The notes beneath the pieces are model-generated. The model worked only from the letters and a program-made list of their open reading frames with translations. It did no database searches and had not been told where the DNA came from. The translations under genes and the position numbers were made by a program. A stretch of DNA of 59,019 nucleotides from Candidatus Saccharimonadota bacterium (GTDB lineage Bacteria; Patescibacteriota; Saccharimonadia; CAILAD01; BJGX01), in NCBI GenBank assembly GCA_014191035.1, contig BJGX01000006.1, forward strand, positions 1 to 59,019, given 5' to 3'. Positions 1 to 8,480 of this stretch are shown in pieces (position 1 is the first letter of the stretch; every line of letters starts with the position of its first letter).

Positions 1-1
1 C

Positions 2-1273
2 AAAGAAGCTGGTAATGACCCAAAGCAAGTAAAGCTTTACAAATTAATTTGGTCTCGGGCTATGGCCTCACAGATGTCCGAAGCACAAATTGAAAAGACC
101 GAAATTAGCATAAAAACAAAAGATGCCAGTGAAGATTTTGTTGCAAAAGGAGAAGTAATAGTTTTTGAAGGGTTTTTAAAAGCTTATCAATCTGCAAAGC
201 AAGCAGACCCAAATATCCTGCCCGAACTAACAAAAGGGGACAAATTAACCTCTGAATTAATAACTGCAACCGAAACTTACTCCAGGCCTCCGGCCCGATA
301 TTCTGAAGCTTCACTAGTTAAAAAACTAGAGGCAGAGGGTATTGGCAGACCGAGTACTTATGCACCAACCATATCTGTTATTCAGGCCCGAGGTTACGTT
401 GAAAAGTCTGATGGAGAGGGTAAAGTTCGAAATATTAACATCTTAGAGCTGAAAAAGGGCAAAATTACTCAGACCGAACAAGAAGAAAACTACGATACTG
501 ACCGTAGCAGACTAATACCAACCGATACCGGAACCGTAGTAACTGATTTCTTGGTTAAGTATTTTAATGAAATTTTAGACTATCAATTTACCGCTAAAGT
601 AGAAAAACAATTTGATGAAATTGCAGAAGGCAAAGAAAAATGGGAAGAAATGATTGCTGATTTTTACAAGCCATTCCATAAATTAGTCGATAAATCAGAA
701 GACATATCAAGAGAAGAAGCTAACCAGAGCCGAAAGCTTGGCATTGATCCAAAAAGTAAAAAACCTGTTATAGCCAGATTAGGTCGCTATGGTGCAATGA
801 TTCAAATTGGCGAGGCTGAAGACGAAGAAAAGCCACAATTCGCTCCAATGCCCGAAGGAAGAAAAATATCCACAGTATCATTAGAGGAAGCACTTAAGAT
901 GTTTGAACTACCGAGAGTTGTAGGCAAATCACCAAAGGGTATTGAAATAATTGCCCAGATAGGCAGATTTGGTCCATATCTGAAGGTAGGCAGTATAAAT
1001 GTGTCTTTGAAAGGCGAGGATCCTTTTACAATTAGTGAAAATAAAGCGAACGAACTTCTTAAAGAGCACCAAAAAATGCTTGATAGTAGGGTAATTGCCA
1101 ACTATGAAGCCGAAGGAATTCAGGTCCTGAATGGCCGTTTTGGGCCCTATGTGACAGATGGGCAGGTGAATGCAAAGGTTCCTAAAGGAGTAGAGCCCAA
1201 AAAGTTAACTCTAAAGGACTGCCAAAAGATTCTAACTGACAAAAACTCAAAAGGATCAAAGTCTAAAAAATAA
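2..1273 (+). CDS. topA: DNA topoisomerase I, C-terminal part (5' truncated by window edge)
   Basis: This is the C-terminal part of a type IA DNA topoisomerase, which relaxes negative supercoils. The frame is open from base 2 and reads LYKLIWSRAMASQM, the usual TopA core sequence, so the gene begins outside the window and the ATG at 62 is internal. The segment RPPARYSEASLVKKLE followed by GIGRPSTYAPTI is the conserved core near the end of the cleavage domain. After about residue 230 there are three repeats of the Toprim C-terminal type (IARLGRYG, IAQIGRFGPYLKVG, VLNGRFGPYV), then a lysine-rich tail. No CxxC zinc fingers are present; repeats replace them. The catalytic tyrosine and Toprim domain lie upstream of the window. 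Confidence 0.95.
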   Translation, partial: KEAGNDPKQVKLYKLIWSRAMASQMSEAQIEKTEISIKTKDASEDFVAKGEVIVFEGFLKAYQSAKQADPNILPELTKGDKLTSELITATETYSRPPARYSEASLVKKLEAEGIGRPSTYAPTISVIQARGYVEKSDGEGKVRNINILELKKGKITQTEQEENYDTDRSRLIPTDTGTVVTDFLVKYFNEILDYQFTAKVEKQFDEIAEGKEKWEEMIADFYKPFHKLVDKSEDISREEANQSRKLGIDPKSKKPVIARLGRYGAMIQIGEAEDEEKPQFAPMPEGRKISTVSLEEALKMFELPRVVGKSPKGIEIIAQIGRFGPYLKVGSINVSLKGEDPFTISENKANELLKEHQKMLDSRVIANYEAEGIQVLNGRFGPYVTDGQVNAKVPKGVEPKKLTLKDCQKILTDKNSKGSKSKK

Positions 1274-1274
1274 G

Positions 1275-1303
1275 TTGACCGTAAGAGGCTTCGATGTTAT
1301 AAT
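1275..1303 (+). promoter_or_regulatory. Sigma70-type promoter for the sigma4/HARE gene
   Basis: TTGACC (1275-1280) and TATAAT (1298-1303) are separated by exactly 17 bases, starting just after the topA stop. Transcription would begin near 1310, giving a leader of about 45 nt. The leader contains the palindrome TGGCCTTAAAAGGCCA (1318-1333), which could be a 5' stabilising hairpin or a weak topA terminator. Confidence 0.8.
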
Positions 1304-1355
1304 ATTTAAGATTTAAGTGGCCTTAAAAGGCCATTTATACATTATTTAAAAAATT

Positions 1356-2366
1356 ATGGCTCAATTTACTACTCAACAGCTTAATAATCTTGTTGATTCA
1401 GCGCTTTCAACTTTAAAAAAGGACCGCGACAAAGAGGTCTTAAGAAGAAGGGGCGGCATCAACACTGACTCTCAAACCCTAGAACAAATCGGTAGGGATT
1501 TGAATATCACCAGAGAAAGAGTTCGTCAGATTGAAAAGGCGGCACTAAGTAAGCTGCAAGAAAACTTTCAATCAGATCACGATTTTGCAGTTATTGTAAG
1601 TGAAGTAGTTACAAAAAATGGTGGTCTAGTGGGACTATCAACACTTTCGTCTGAAATTGACCTAGATGATAATTTGACTCCTCACGCTATCTTTTTGGTC
1701 AAAATAAGCCCAGATGTTGAATTTATTGATAAAAATGATAACTTCTCGAGCCTAATTGTAGATTCTGGCACATTTAGCCAAGATAAAGTTAAAAAACTGC
1801 ACGATCAACTTGTTAGTACAATTGAAGAAATTAATAAACCAACTAAATTTGAGGGTATTTATAAGCTTATTGATGGTCCGCATAGTCTAGAAACTATCCA
1901 AGAGCTTGCTAAATCGTCTAACCATATAAGCGAGCTCGATGGAGCATGGGGGCTTACTGTATGGCCCGAAGTGAATCCAAAAAGTATTCGCGATAAAATT
2001 TACTTGGTTCTTAAAAAGGCCGGCAGGCCAATGCACTTTTCAGACATAGCTTCAAAGATATCGTCTTTGGCGGCCAACCCTAAAAAGGTCACCACCCAGG
2101 CTGTACACAACGAACTTATTAAAGACAAGCGTTTTGTCTTGATAGGCCGAGGTATATATGCTTTAGCGGAATGGGGTTACCGTTCGGGTACCGTAGCTGA
2201 TATAATAGAAGAAGTCTTGAAAGAAGAGGGCGGCCCGCTTAGCAAGGACGAAATTGTTAAAAGAGTGCTTGCAAGAAGGCAGGTTAAAACAACTACTATA
2301 GTTTTAAATCTTCAAGAAAAGCCCCAATTCAAGCGAGTTGAAAAGGGTGTTTATACGCTCTCATAA
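1356..2366 (+). CDS. Sigma-70 region 4 / HARE-HTH domain transcription factor
   Basis: A 336-aa predicted transcription regulator. Residues about 20-75 match sigma-70 region 4, with ending TRERVRQIEKAALSKL, the classic helix-turn-helix that contacts -35 DNA. No region 2 is present, so it cannot act as a complete sigma factor. Residues about 215-275 (RPMHFSDIASKI to GRGIYALAEWG) look like a HARE-HTH domain, the fold of the Firmicutes RNA polymerase delta subunit, and a second winged-helix-like unit follows to the C-terminus (KDEIVKRVL ... VEKGVYTLS). The middle is unassigned. It has its own strong promoter and precedes the ATPase gene by 30 bp. It probably binds RNA polymerase or promoter DNA; the precise role is unknown. 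Confidence 0.75.
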   Translation: MAQFTTQQLNNLVDSALSTLKKDRDKEVLRRRGGINTDSQTLEQIGRDLNITRERVRQIEKAALSKLQENFQSDHDFAVIVSEVVTKNGGLVGLSTLSSEIDLDDNLTPHAIFLVKISPDVEFIDKNDNFSSLIVDSGTFSQDKVKKLHDQLVSTIEEINKPTKFEGIYKLIDGPHSLETIQELAKSSNHISELDGAWGLTVWPEVNPKSIRDKIYLVLKKAGRPMHFSDIASKISSLAANPKKVTTQAVHNELIKDKRFVLIGRGIYALAEWGYRSGTVADIIEEVLKEEGGPLSKDEIVKRVLARRQVKTTTIVLNLQEKPQFKRVEKGVYTLS

Positions 2367-2396
2367 ATTAAAAAGGCTAATTATAGCCGATAAAAA

Positions 2397-5039
2397 ATGG
2401 AAATACTGGCAACTATATTTACGACTATCATTGGAGTCATCAGCACGGTCTTATTCAAATTCTGGGGCTGGGTTTTTATCGCTGGCTGGCTATTTTATTT
2501 AATCAGGAAGAACAATCAAAAGGTGGCTTATATCGAAAGATCAGAACATACAATGTTACAAATAATTGTTCCTAAGGACAACGAGAAAAAGGAGTTGTCT
2601 GCAGAGCAGATGTTTGCTAGTTTACACGGAATCCTAAGACCCTCAGAAGATAACAGTGGAATTCAGGAACACATTAGCTTTGAAGTAGTTTCGCATGATC
2701 ACTTAATTTATTTTTATGTATGGTGCCCTAAGCATTTAAAAGATTATGTTGAAAGCCAAATATATGCTCAATATCCTTCAGTTCAGATAACTGAAATGGA
2801 CAGTGATTACAGCCACAAGAATCTTAATGGCCGAAACGCCTACACAACCCAAATAACGCTAGACAAAGACGAAATTTTTCCAATTAAAACTTTTGCTACC
2901 TTCGAAGTCGATCCGCTGGCCGGCCTTACCACGGTATTGGCTAGCCTGAATGATAGTGAAGAAATATGGATTCAAATACTTGCCGAGCCTGTTAGTGATA
3001 GTTGGCACGCCAAGTCTTTGCAATACGTAGACGAAGTTAGAAACGGTAAAAAGAAGGGAATCTTTGATGACTGGACAAAAAAACCAGCTGGTCTAGCTAA
3101 AGATATATTCACTGCAACCGTAACCCCAAAAATATACTACGAACAATCGGCTAAGGCTGCTTCTGGCCCTGGCAAAAAGGAACTATCACCGGGACAAACA
3201 ACCTTACTCTCAGCAGTAGAGGCTAAAGCAGAAAAACTAGGTTATGCAGTAAAAATAAGAATCTGTTATATTGGACAAAATGAACAAGCTGCCAAACAAC
3301 GACTGCAGGCCTTAGTGGGTGGCTTCAAACAATTTAATACTGTAAATCTAAATGGTTTTGTCGGCACACCAATGATCGAGGGCGAAGAAGGCCTTAAGGC
3401 GTATCAAAACCGAACATTTAATGATCAAGGATATATTCTCAATATTGAAGAGCTTGCGAGCGTTTTTCATTTACCTCACACGAGCGTAGAAACACCAAAT
3501 ATAGCCTATACATCCACAAAAGTAGGGGAGCCTCCAGCCTTACTGCCAACGCTTGCCAATACCAAGCCAGAAGACTTAAGTCTGTTTGGGTCAACAACCT
3601 TTAGGCAAGGTGATATTAAATTTGGAATAAAAAGAAAAGATCGTGAAAGGCACCTGTACATTATTGGTAAAAGTGGTGTCGGTAAGTCTTTTATGCTGAA
3701 TTTATTAACTCTATCAGATATCTACCAAAATGAAGGCTTTGCGGTAGTCGACCCGCACGGTGACTACGCCCAAGACATTATGAAATTCATTCCAGCAAAT
3801 AGAATTAAAGATGTAATTTATATTAATCCAGATGACGCCGAATTCCCGGTTGCATTTAACCCGATGGAATATACAGATATAAATAGGCGCAACAATATTG
3901 CTTCTGAGATTGTTGGTGTTTTAAAGAAAATGTTTGGTGATAGTTGGGGCCCAAGACTAGAGCATATACTTAGATTTACACTATTGGCACTTCTAGAAAC
4001 ACCAGGTTCAACTATGCTTGGTATAACTAGAATGCTTACTGATAAAGCTTATCGAAAATCTATAGTAGACAATGTTAGCGATCCAGTTGTGAAAGCCTTC
4101 TGGGTAACAGAGTTTGCTTCTTGGAATGACAAATTTGCATCTGAGGCTGTACAGCCTGTACTAAACAAAGTTGGAGCCTTTACGGCAGTGCCACTAATTA
4201 GAAATATAATTGGTCAACCTAAGAGTTCGTTCAATATTAGAAAGGCAATGGATGAAGGCAAGATCATAATTGTAAACCTAAGCCGAGGTAAGATAGGAGA
4301 AGATAACGCTGCAATACTTGGTTCACTAATAATTACTAAAATTCAGTTAGACGCAATGAGTAGAGCAGACGTGGCCGACATTGAAGAGCGCCGTCCTTTT
4401 TATCTGTACGTTGATGAGTTCCAGAACTTTGCTACTGAGTCTTTTGCCGTGATTTTATCTGAAGCTCGTAAGTATGGGCTGCGCCTAACTGTTGCAAACC
4501 AGTACATTTCACAGATGCCAGAGGAAGTTCGTGATGCAGTCTTTGGTAATGTTGGCTCCATGATTACCTTTAGGGTAGGGGCGGATGATGCTGATTATCT
4601 AGCGAAGTACTTTGCCCCGGTATTTGAACCTATTGATTTAGTAAATCTTGATAAGCAAAACATATATGTAAGTATGAGCATTGACGGCCAAACATCTAAC
4701 CCGTTTAGTGCTAAAAGCCTTATGATGCCCTCTCCTGCCCATGACTATACTGGCGAAATTATAGAACATTCACGCAGTGAATATGCTATGAAGCGATCAG
4801 ATGTAGAAAACGTAATAGCCGACTGGGCCGGCCCTTCGGACAATCAAGCTTCTAAGACCACCCAAGGCCAAGAAAACTCTAGGCACACAAATACACATCA
4901 TGACAACCAAAAGCCTGCTAAACAGGCTCAGAAACGTCCTGAAATTGCTGGAGTTGAGCCTAAGCGCTACAGCGACTTAATTAAGAATAAAAAGAACAAT
5001 TCAAGACCTAACAACAATAGACAGAGACGACGTAAGTAG
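2397..5039 (+). CDS. Membrane-anchored VirB4/TraG-like (DUF87/HerA-type) ATPase
   Basis: An 880-aa P-loop ATPase of the type IV secretion/HerA class. Two hydrophobic segments lie near the N-terminus (about residues 5-40), followed by a large soluble region to about 400. Walker A is GKSGVGKS at residues 424-431. Walker B is about YLYVDEFQNF, followed by the TraG/TraD-type C-terminal stretch (ARKYGLRLTVANQYISQMP). The last 80 residues are hydrophilic, rich in N, Q, K and R, and probably disordered. Known relatives couple ATP hydrolysis to DNA or protein movement across membranes and are widespread in CPR genomes, where they often sit outside full conjugation loci. No other T4SS genes are in the window. 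A small hairpin (GGCTA/TAGCC, 2375-2388) precedes the start; there is no clear Shine-Dalgarno sequence. Confidence 0.85.
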   Translation: MEILATIFTTIIGVISTVLFKFWGWVFIAGWLFYLIRKNNQKVAYIERSEHTMLQIIVPKDNEKKELSAEQMFASLHGILRPSEDNSGIQEHISFEVVSHDHLIYFYVWCPKHLKDYVESQIYAQYPSVQITEMDSDYSHKNLNGRNAYTTQITLDKDEIFPIKTFATFEVDPLAGLTTVLASLNDSEEIWIQILAEPVSDSWHAKSLQYVDEVRNGKKKGIFDDWTKKPAGLAKDIFTATVTPKIYYEQSAKAASGPGKKELSPGQTTLLSAVEAKAEKLGYAVKIRICYIGQNEQAAKQRLQALVGGFKQFNTVNLNGFVGTPMIEGEEGLKAYQNRTFNDQGYILNIEELASVFHLPHTSVETPNIAYTSTKVGEPPALLPTLANTKPEDLSLFGSTTFRQGDIKFGIKRKDRERHLYIIGKSGVGKSFMLNLLTLSDIYQNEGFAVVDPHGDYAQDIMKFIPANRIKDVIYINPDDAEFPVAFNPMEYTDINRRNNIASEIVGVLKKMFGDSWGPRLEHILRFTLLALLETPGSTMLGITRMLTDKAYRKSIVDNVSDPVVKAFWVTEFASWNDKFASEAVQPVLNKVGAFTAVPLIRNIIGQPKSSFNIRKAMDEGKIIIVNLSRGKIGEDNAAILGSLIITKIQLDAMSRADVADIEERRPFYLYVDEFQNFATESFAVILSEARKYGLRLTVANQYISQMPEEVRDAVFGNVGSMITFRVGADDADYLAKYFAPVFEPIDLVNLDKQNIYVSMSIDGQTSNPFSAKSLMMPSPAHDYTGEIIEHSRSEYAMKRSDVENVIADWAGPSDNQASKTTQGQENSRHTNTHHDNQKPAKQAQKRPEIAGVEPKRYSDLIKNKKNNSRPNNNRQRRRK

Positions 5040-5136
5040 TAAGCTTTTAGAAGACCTATAAACACAATAGCATAATTTACTTTATATAAAGCACAATATA
5101 GATGTACTAACTACCAACTTAGACTAAAATATGTCG

Positions 5137-5162
5137 TGTCGCACAATATATCTTTTGCGACA
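5137..5162. repeat. Inverted repeat in the 315-bp gap after the ATPase gene
   Basis: TGTCGCA (5137-5143) and TGCGACA (5156-5162) form a 7-bp inverted repeat with a 12-base loop. The gap 5040-5354 contains no convincing ORF. It holds this repeat and the terminator at 5198-5243; the rest is unassigned AT-rich sequence. Confidence 0.45.
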
Positions 5163-5197
5163 TAAAGCATGTGTTAACTATATACCTAAAATAAACA

Positions 5198-5243
5198 GTT
5201 AAAATCAGAAAAATTCAGTTCTCCCCGATTTTAACTTTTTATT
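5198..5243 (+). terminator. Rho-independent terminator downstream of the ATPase gene
   Basis: GTTAAAATC (5198-5206) pairs with GATTTTAAC (5227-5235), with an inner AGAA/TTCT pairing, followed at once by TTTTTATT. It lies about 160 bp after the ATPase stop and between convergent transcription units. Confidence 0.6.
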
Positions 5244-5354
5244 AGATTATGACTGTGAAAATCTGGTGCTTCTTAGTCTCTGTACTTAGTTCTTAATTTA
5301 TTACTATTTAAACAAAAACCGAACATAGGGGGAGTCAGTTTAATTTTTGAGTTT

Positions 5355-6182
5355 TTATTTGTAGAATGCCTTGCCGGTTACTCTCAAGTCGATATATTCT
5401 GAAGGCTTTTTGTTCTGTGATTTTATAAGCGCCAGCGTTGCAGCCAAAGACTTTATTTGTGAATCTGCTTTATCTGATGTATTGAACTTTATAATATAGC
5501 CATCTTTTAATTTAACATTGAGTTCGCTTGTAGTTTCGCTAACAAATATCTGTTCGACCTCTATTTTATTATCTTTAAAATAGTCATTGAGCTTTAAAAC
5601 AAAGTCCACAAAATCTCTACTAACTACCCTATCGCCGACTTTAACCGGTATGCTGCTGCCGTCTATAACTACAGGTAGGCCATTGGTGTTTTGATCCTTT
5701 GTTTCACTTAGCGAACGTCCATTGATCGACACGACGTAGCGTTGATTGCCGGTCTTCCAAATAATTGCAGACTTTTGTTCGTCGGTCTTAACTTCTATTC
5801 GATTAGGAAATGTTTTATTAACAGTGATTGATTCTTGGCCTGTGAAAGTCTTTTGAAGCTGGCTTTTTAACGAGCCTGCATCAATAAACAACCAATTACT
5901 ACCTGTAAACAAAGCCTTAATATATTTATTCGATTCACTTTCCAGATCTTGTGAAAGTTCGCTGTTCGGTCCCTGTACGTCTACCCTGCTTACCCTAAAT
6001 ATGCCAGAGAAAAATACAACATACATAGCTACAACTATAAGTAAGATATAAAAAGCATATTTTCTTAAGAGCTCAAACCAGTTTATTTTGGCAGGCTTCT
6101 TGACTATTCCAGAAGATTCCCTTGTAGACTTGCTTGAGGGTAGCGAAAACCTGTATGAACGCTTAACATTTCTTCTTTTCAA
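5355..6182 (-). CDS. ftsQ: Cell-division protein FtsQ/DivIB
   Basis: A 275-aa single-pass membrane protein at the end of the dcw operon. It has a basic cytoplasmic N-terminus (residues 1-40), one transmembrane helix at about 41-61, and then a POTRA domain starting FRVSRVDVQGP. The POTRA domain contains the typical motif TFPNRIEVK and is followed by a FtsQ-type beta domain to the C-terminus. FtsQ links early and late divisome proteins at the septum. It directly abuts murG (stop and start adjacent), so translation is probably coupled. No start ambiguity matters for the domain content. Confidence 0.88.
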   Translation of the reverse strand: MKRRNVKRSYRFSLPSSKSTRESSGIVKKPAKINWFELLRKYAFYILLIVVAMYVVFFSGIFRVSRVDVQGPNSELSQDLESESNKYIKALFTGSNWLFIDAGSLKSQLQKTFTGQESITVNKTFPNRIEVKTDEQKSAIIWKTGNQRYVVSINGRSLSETKDQNTNGLPVVIDGSSIPVKVGDRVVSRDFVDFVLKLNDYFKDNKIEVEQIFVSETTSELNVKLKDGYIIKFNTSDKADSQIKSLAATLALIKSQNKKPSEYIDLRVTGKAFYK

Positions 6183-7331
6183 CTATGCCTCTTTCATGTT
6201 TCTATTGATTCCGAGGCTAAGTATTAATTCCGCAATTGCAGTGCTTGAATTTGGCTTAAAAAATTTATGAATGCTCGTAGACAGATAGCTCATAGCTTCG
6301 TGGTCACTCGCCAACTTAGAAATTTCATTTACTAACCTTTTGCCCTCTAGCTCTGACTGTAAAAGCACCCTCACCGCCCCTTGTTTTGCTAAATAATTCG
6401 CATTTTTAAATTGATGATTATTGGTTGAGCCTGCAAGAGGAATAATAATTGAAGGCTTTGAAAGCGCAGCAAGCTCGGAAAGAGAATTCATGCCTGCCCT
6501 TGACACAACAATGTCTGCCCACTTGTATGCCGCAACCATTTCATCAGATAAAAAACCGTAAGGTTCATAAGATTTTTTGAGCTCCTTGGGAAGCCTATGC
6601 TTAACGAACCTCGCCCTCTCCACCCCTGCTTGGCCGGCAATATGCAATACGTCGAAATTTTTTAAAATTAATTCGATATTTTCAAACAAAACATTATTAA
6701 TTGATTCAGCCCCCTGAGAGCCTGCAAAAATCATAATGTTCGGTTTTTGTTCTTTTTTAGGTTTTGGCTTTAGTTCGGCATTTATATAAAATTCAGGCCT
6801 GACCGGGTTGCCAGTAAAATACATTTTTGGATTATTGACGTCTTTATAGGCCTCCACAGGAAAACTTACTGCGATAGCCGAGGCCTTTTTAGAAAGAAGC
6901 TTATTGGCCTTACCCATTACTATGTCAGACTCGTGAATAACATAAGGAACTTTCATTCTGCTTGCAGCAAGCCCCACAGGCAAACTAACATGCCCACCTT
7001 TTAAGAAGATAACGTCTGGCTTAAATTGCTTTATTATTTTACGACTATAATTGTATCCGCCGACCGTTCTGCCCAGGTCCTTGATGTTTTGGATTTGGGT
7101 CTTAACATCAATTAGTTCAGCAAACTTTCCCCTACCATATCTTCTAAACTTCCCGGTTGGGATAATTTTATAGCTAATATTATTATTTTTAAGCAAGTCT
7201 ATTTCAAAATCTTTACCAGAACATACGAAAAGTATTTCAGCTTCCTTATTGAGCTTGCGAATCGACGCGATGACGGCGAGCACTGGCGATATGTGACCTG
7301 CCGTGCCTCCTCCTGCTACCAGAATCTTCAT
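6183..7331 (-). CDS. murG: UDP-GlcNAc transferase MurG
   Basis: About 382 aa, GT28 glycosyltransferase that adds GlcNAc to undecaprenyl-PP-MurNAc-pentapeptide (lipid I to lipid II) on the inner membrane face. The N-terminal glycine-rich loop GGGTAGH is a slight variant of GGGTGGH, and the donor-binding segment SRAGMNSLSELAAL with a following PLAGSTNNHQ is intact. Two ATGs are adjacent. The second (7331) lies 6 nt after GGAGG and is preferred over the first (7334, 3 nt). The gene starts inside ftsW in another frame (see the ftsW entry). It is the enzyme downstream of MraY in this cluster; murC, murD, murE and murF are not in the window. Confidence 0.93.
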   Translation of the reverse strand: MKILVAGGGTAGHISPVLAVIASIRKLNKEAEILFVCSGKDFEIDLLKNNNISYKIIPTGKFRRYGRGKFAELIDVKTQIQNIKDLGRTVGGYNYSRKIIKQFKPDVIFLKGGHVSLPVGLAASRMKVPYVIHESDIVMGKANKLLSKKASAIAVSFPVEAYKDVNNPKMYFTGNPVRPEFYINAELKPKPKKEQKPNIMIFAGSQGAESINNVLFENIELILKNFDVLHIAGQAGVERARFVKHRLPKELKKSYEPYGFLSDEMVAAYKWADIVVSRAGMNSLSELAALSKPSIIIPLAGSTNNHQFKNANYLAKQGAVRVLLQSELEGKRLVNEISKLASDHEAMSYLSTSIHKFFKPNSSTAIAELILSLGINRNMKEA

Positions 7332-8478
7332 CATAGACCTCCTTATAGGTGTATTTAGAAATATTTTGCAATATACCTACCGTAATCAACAGAGCTACCA
7401 AACTTGTTCCTCCGTAGCTTACAAAAGGTAATGGTATACCCGTTAAAGGAATAAGCCCTAGCATTGCCGAAATATTTATCATTGCTTGAAAGCCAATCCA
7501 GAAAGCAATACCAAAGGCTAAAAACTTACCAAAATTATCGGGTGCCGAACGGGCAATCTTAACTGCCCTCCAGAATAATAATGCAAATATTGTAATAATA
7601 AAGCCCGAACCCCAAAGTCCGGCCTCCTCTCCTATGATAGCAAATATTGAGTCATTTGTAGCCTCTGGAAGATACCCATAAGCCTGGAGGCTTTTACCAA
7701 GTCCTCTACCCATAATTCCACCACTTCCTATAGCAATTAATGCCTGGTTGATATGATAAGCAGCTGCGCTACTGTCATCGCTCTTGCCTAAAAATGTTAA
7801 AACTCTAGCCATCCTGTATGGTGTTAATATAGCCAAAAGCACAACCCCACCAAGCATCGAAGAAAGGCCAATTAATAAATTTTGCCAGCCTGCGCCGGCT
7901 ACAAAATACATGGCAAAAACAGACAATACCATTACCATAGCACTACCCATATCTTTTTGTATGACAACCGTTAGCAGAACGACTATTCCGATAATTACAA
8001 AGAGAGGCAAAAGGCCCTCTTTGAAGCTAGATAGTTTTTCTTTACTCTTAGATAGCCAATAGGCAGTATAGATAATTGTTCCAAGCTTAAAAAACTCTAC
8101 TGGCTGAAAGTTGAATCCGGCTATATTAACCCACCTTGTGGCACCATTTACGTTTACCGCTATTCCAGGTATTAAAACCAAAAGCATGATACCTATTGTA
8201 ACTAGGAAAATATTGCGAGCCTGCGATTCGTATCTATGATAGTCAATTTTGCTGCAAAGAATCCAAAAGCCAACCCCCAGAGTAAAACTAATTATTTGCT
8301 GTGTTAAAAAAACATTGTCTTCACTTGCGCCAGCCGACTTTTTAAGAATTGAGATCCAGCCTGTAGATAAAATTAAAATAAGTCCAATACCCACTAGTAT
8401 AACTACCAACAGTGTTATCAAGTAATCTGGTCGGTGCTTATAAAAGATTGGTTTTTTTTGTTTTTGTCTGCGCTCCAT
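7246..8478 (-). CDS. ftsW: SEDS-family lipid II polymerase/flippase FtsW
   Basis: A 410-aa polytopic protein with about ten hydrophobic helices, of the FtsW/RodA/SpoVE family. Family features include GLGKSLQAYGYLPEATNDSI with FAIIGEEAGLWG, and near the end the segment PLPFVSYGGTS. SEDS proteins polymerise lipid II with a class B PBP, here the PBP encoded two genes upstream. Its last about 29 codons overlap murG by 86-89 nt in another frame, ending in an Arg/His-rich tail (SGSRRRHGRSHIASARRH). That tail may be a by-product of the overlap. The start is 2 nt after the mraY stop. Confidence 0.92.
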   Translation of the reverse strand: MERRQKQKKPIFYKHRPDYLITLLVVILVGIGLILILSTGWISILKKSAGASEDNVFLTQQIISFTLGVGFWILCSKIDYHRYESQARNIFLVTIGIMLLVLIPGIAVNVNGATRWVNIAGFNFQPVEFFKLGTIIYTAYWLSKSKEKLSSFKEGLLPLFVIIGIVVLLTVVIQKDMGSAMVMVLSVFAMYFVAGAGWQNLLIGLSSMLGGVVLLAILTPYRMARVLTFLGKSDDSSAAAYHINQALIAIGSGGIMGRGLGKSLQAYGYLPEATNDSIFAIIGEEAGLWGSGFIITIFALLFWRAVKIARSAPDNFGKFLAFGIAFWIGFQAMINISAMLGLIPLTGIPLPFVSYGGTSLVALLITVGILQNISKYTYKEVYDEDSGSRRRHGRSHIASARRHRVDSQAQ

Positions 8479-8480
8479 TT

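Noticed and set aside
62-1273. A complete gene starting at the ATG at 62
   Set aside because: The frame continues upstream to the window edge with conserved TopA core sequence, so that ATG is internal.
2397-5039. A conjugative element or type IV secretion locus
   Set aside because: Only a single VirB4/TraG-like ATPase is present. No relaxase, pilin, coupling protein or att-like repeats flank it, and neighbours are core genes.
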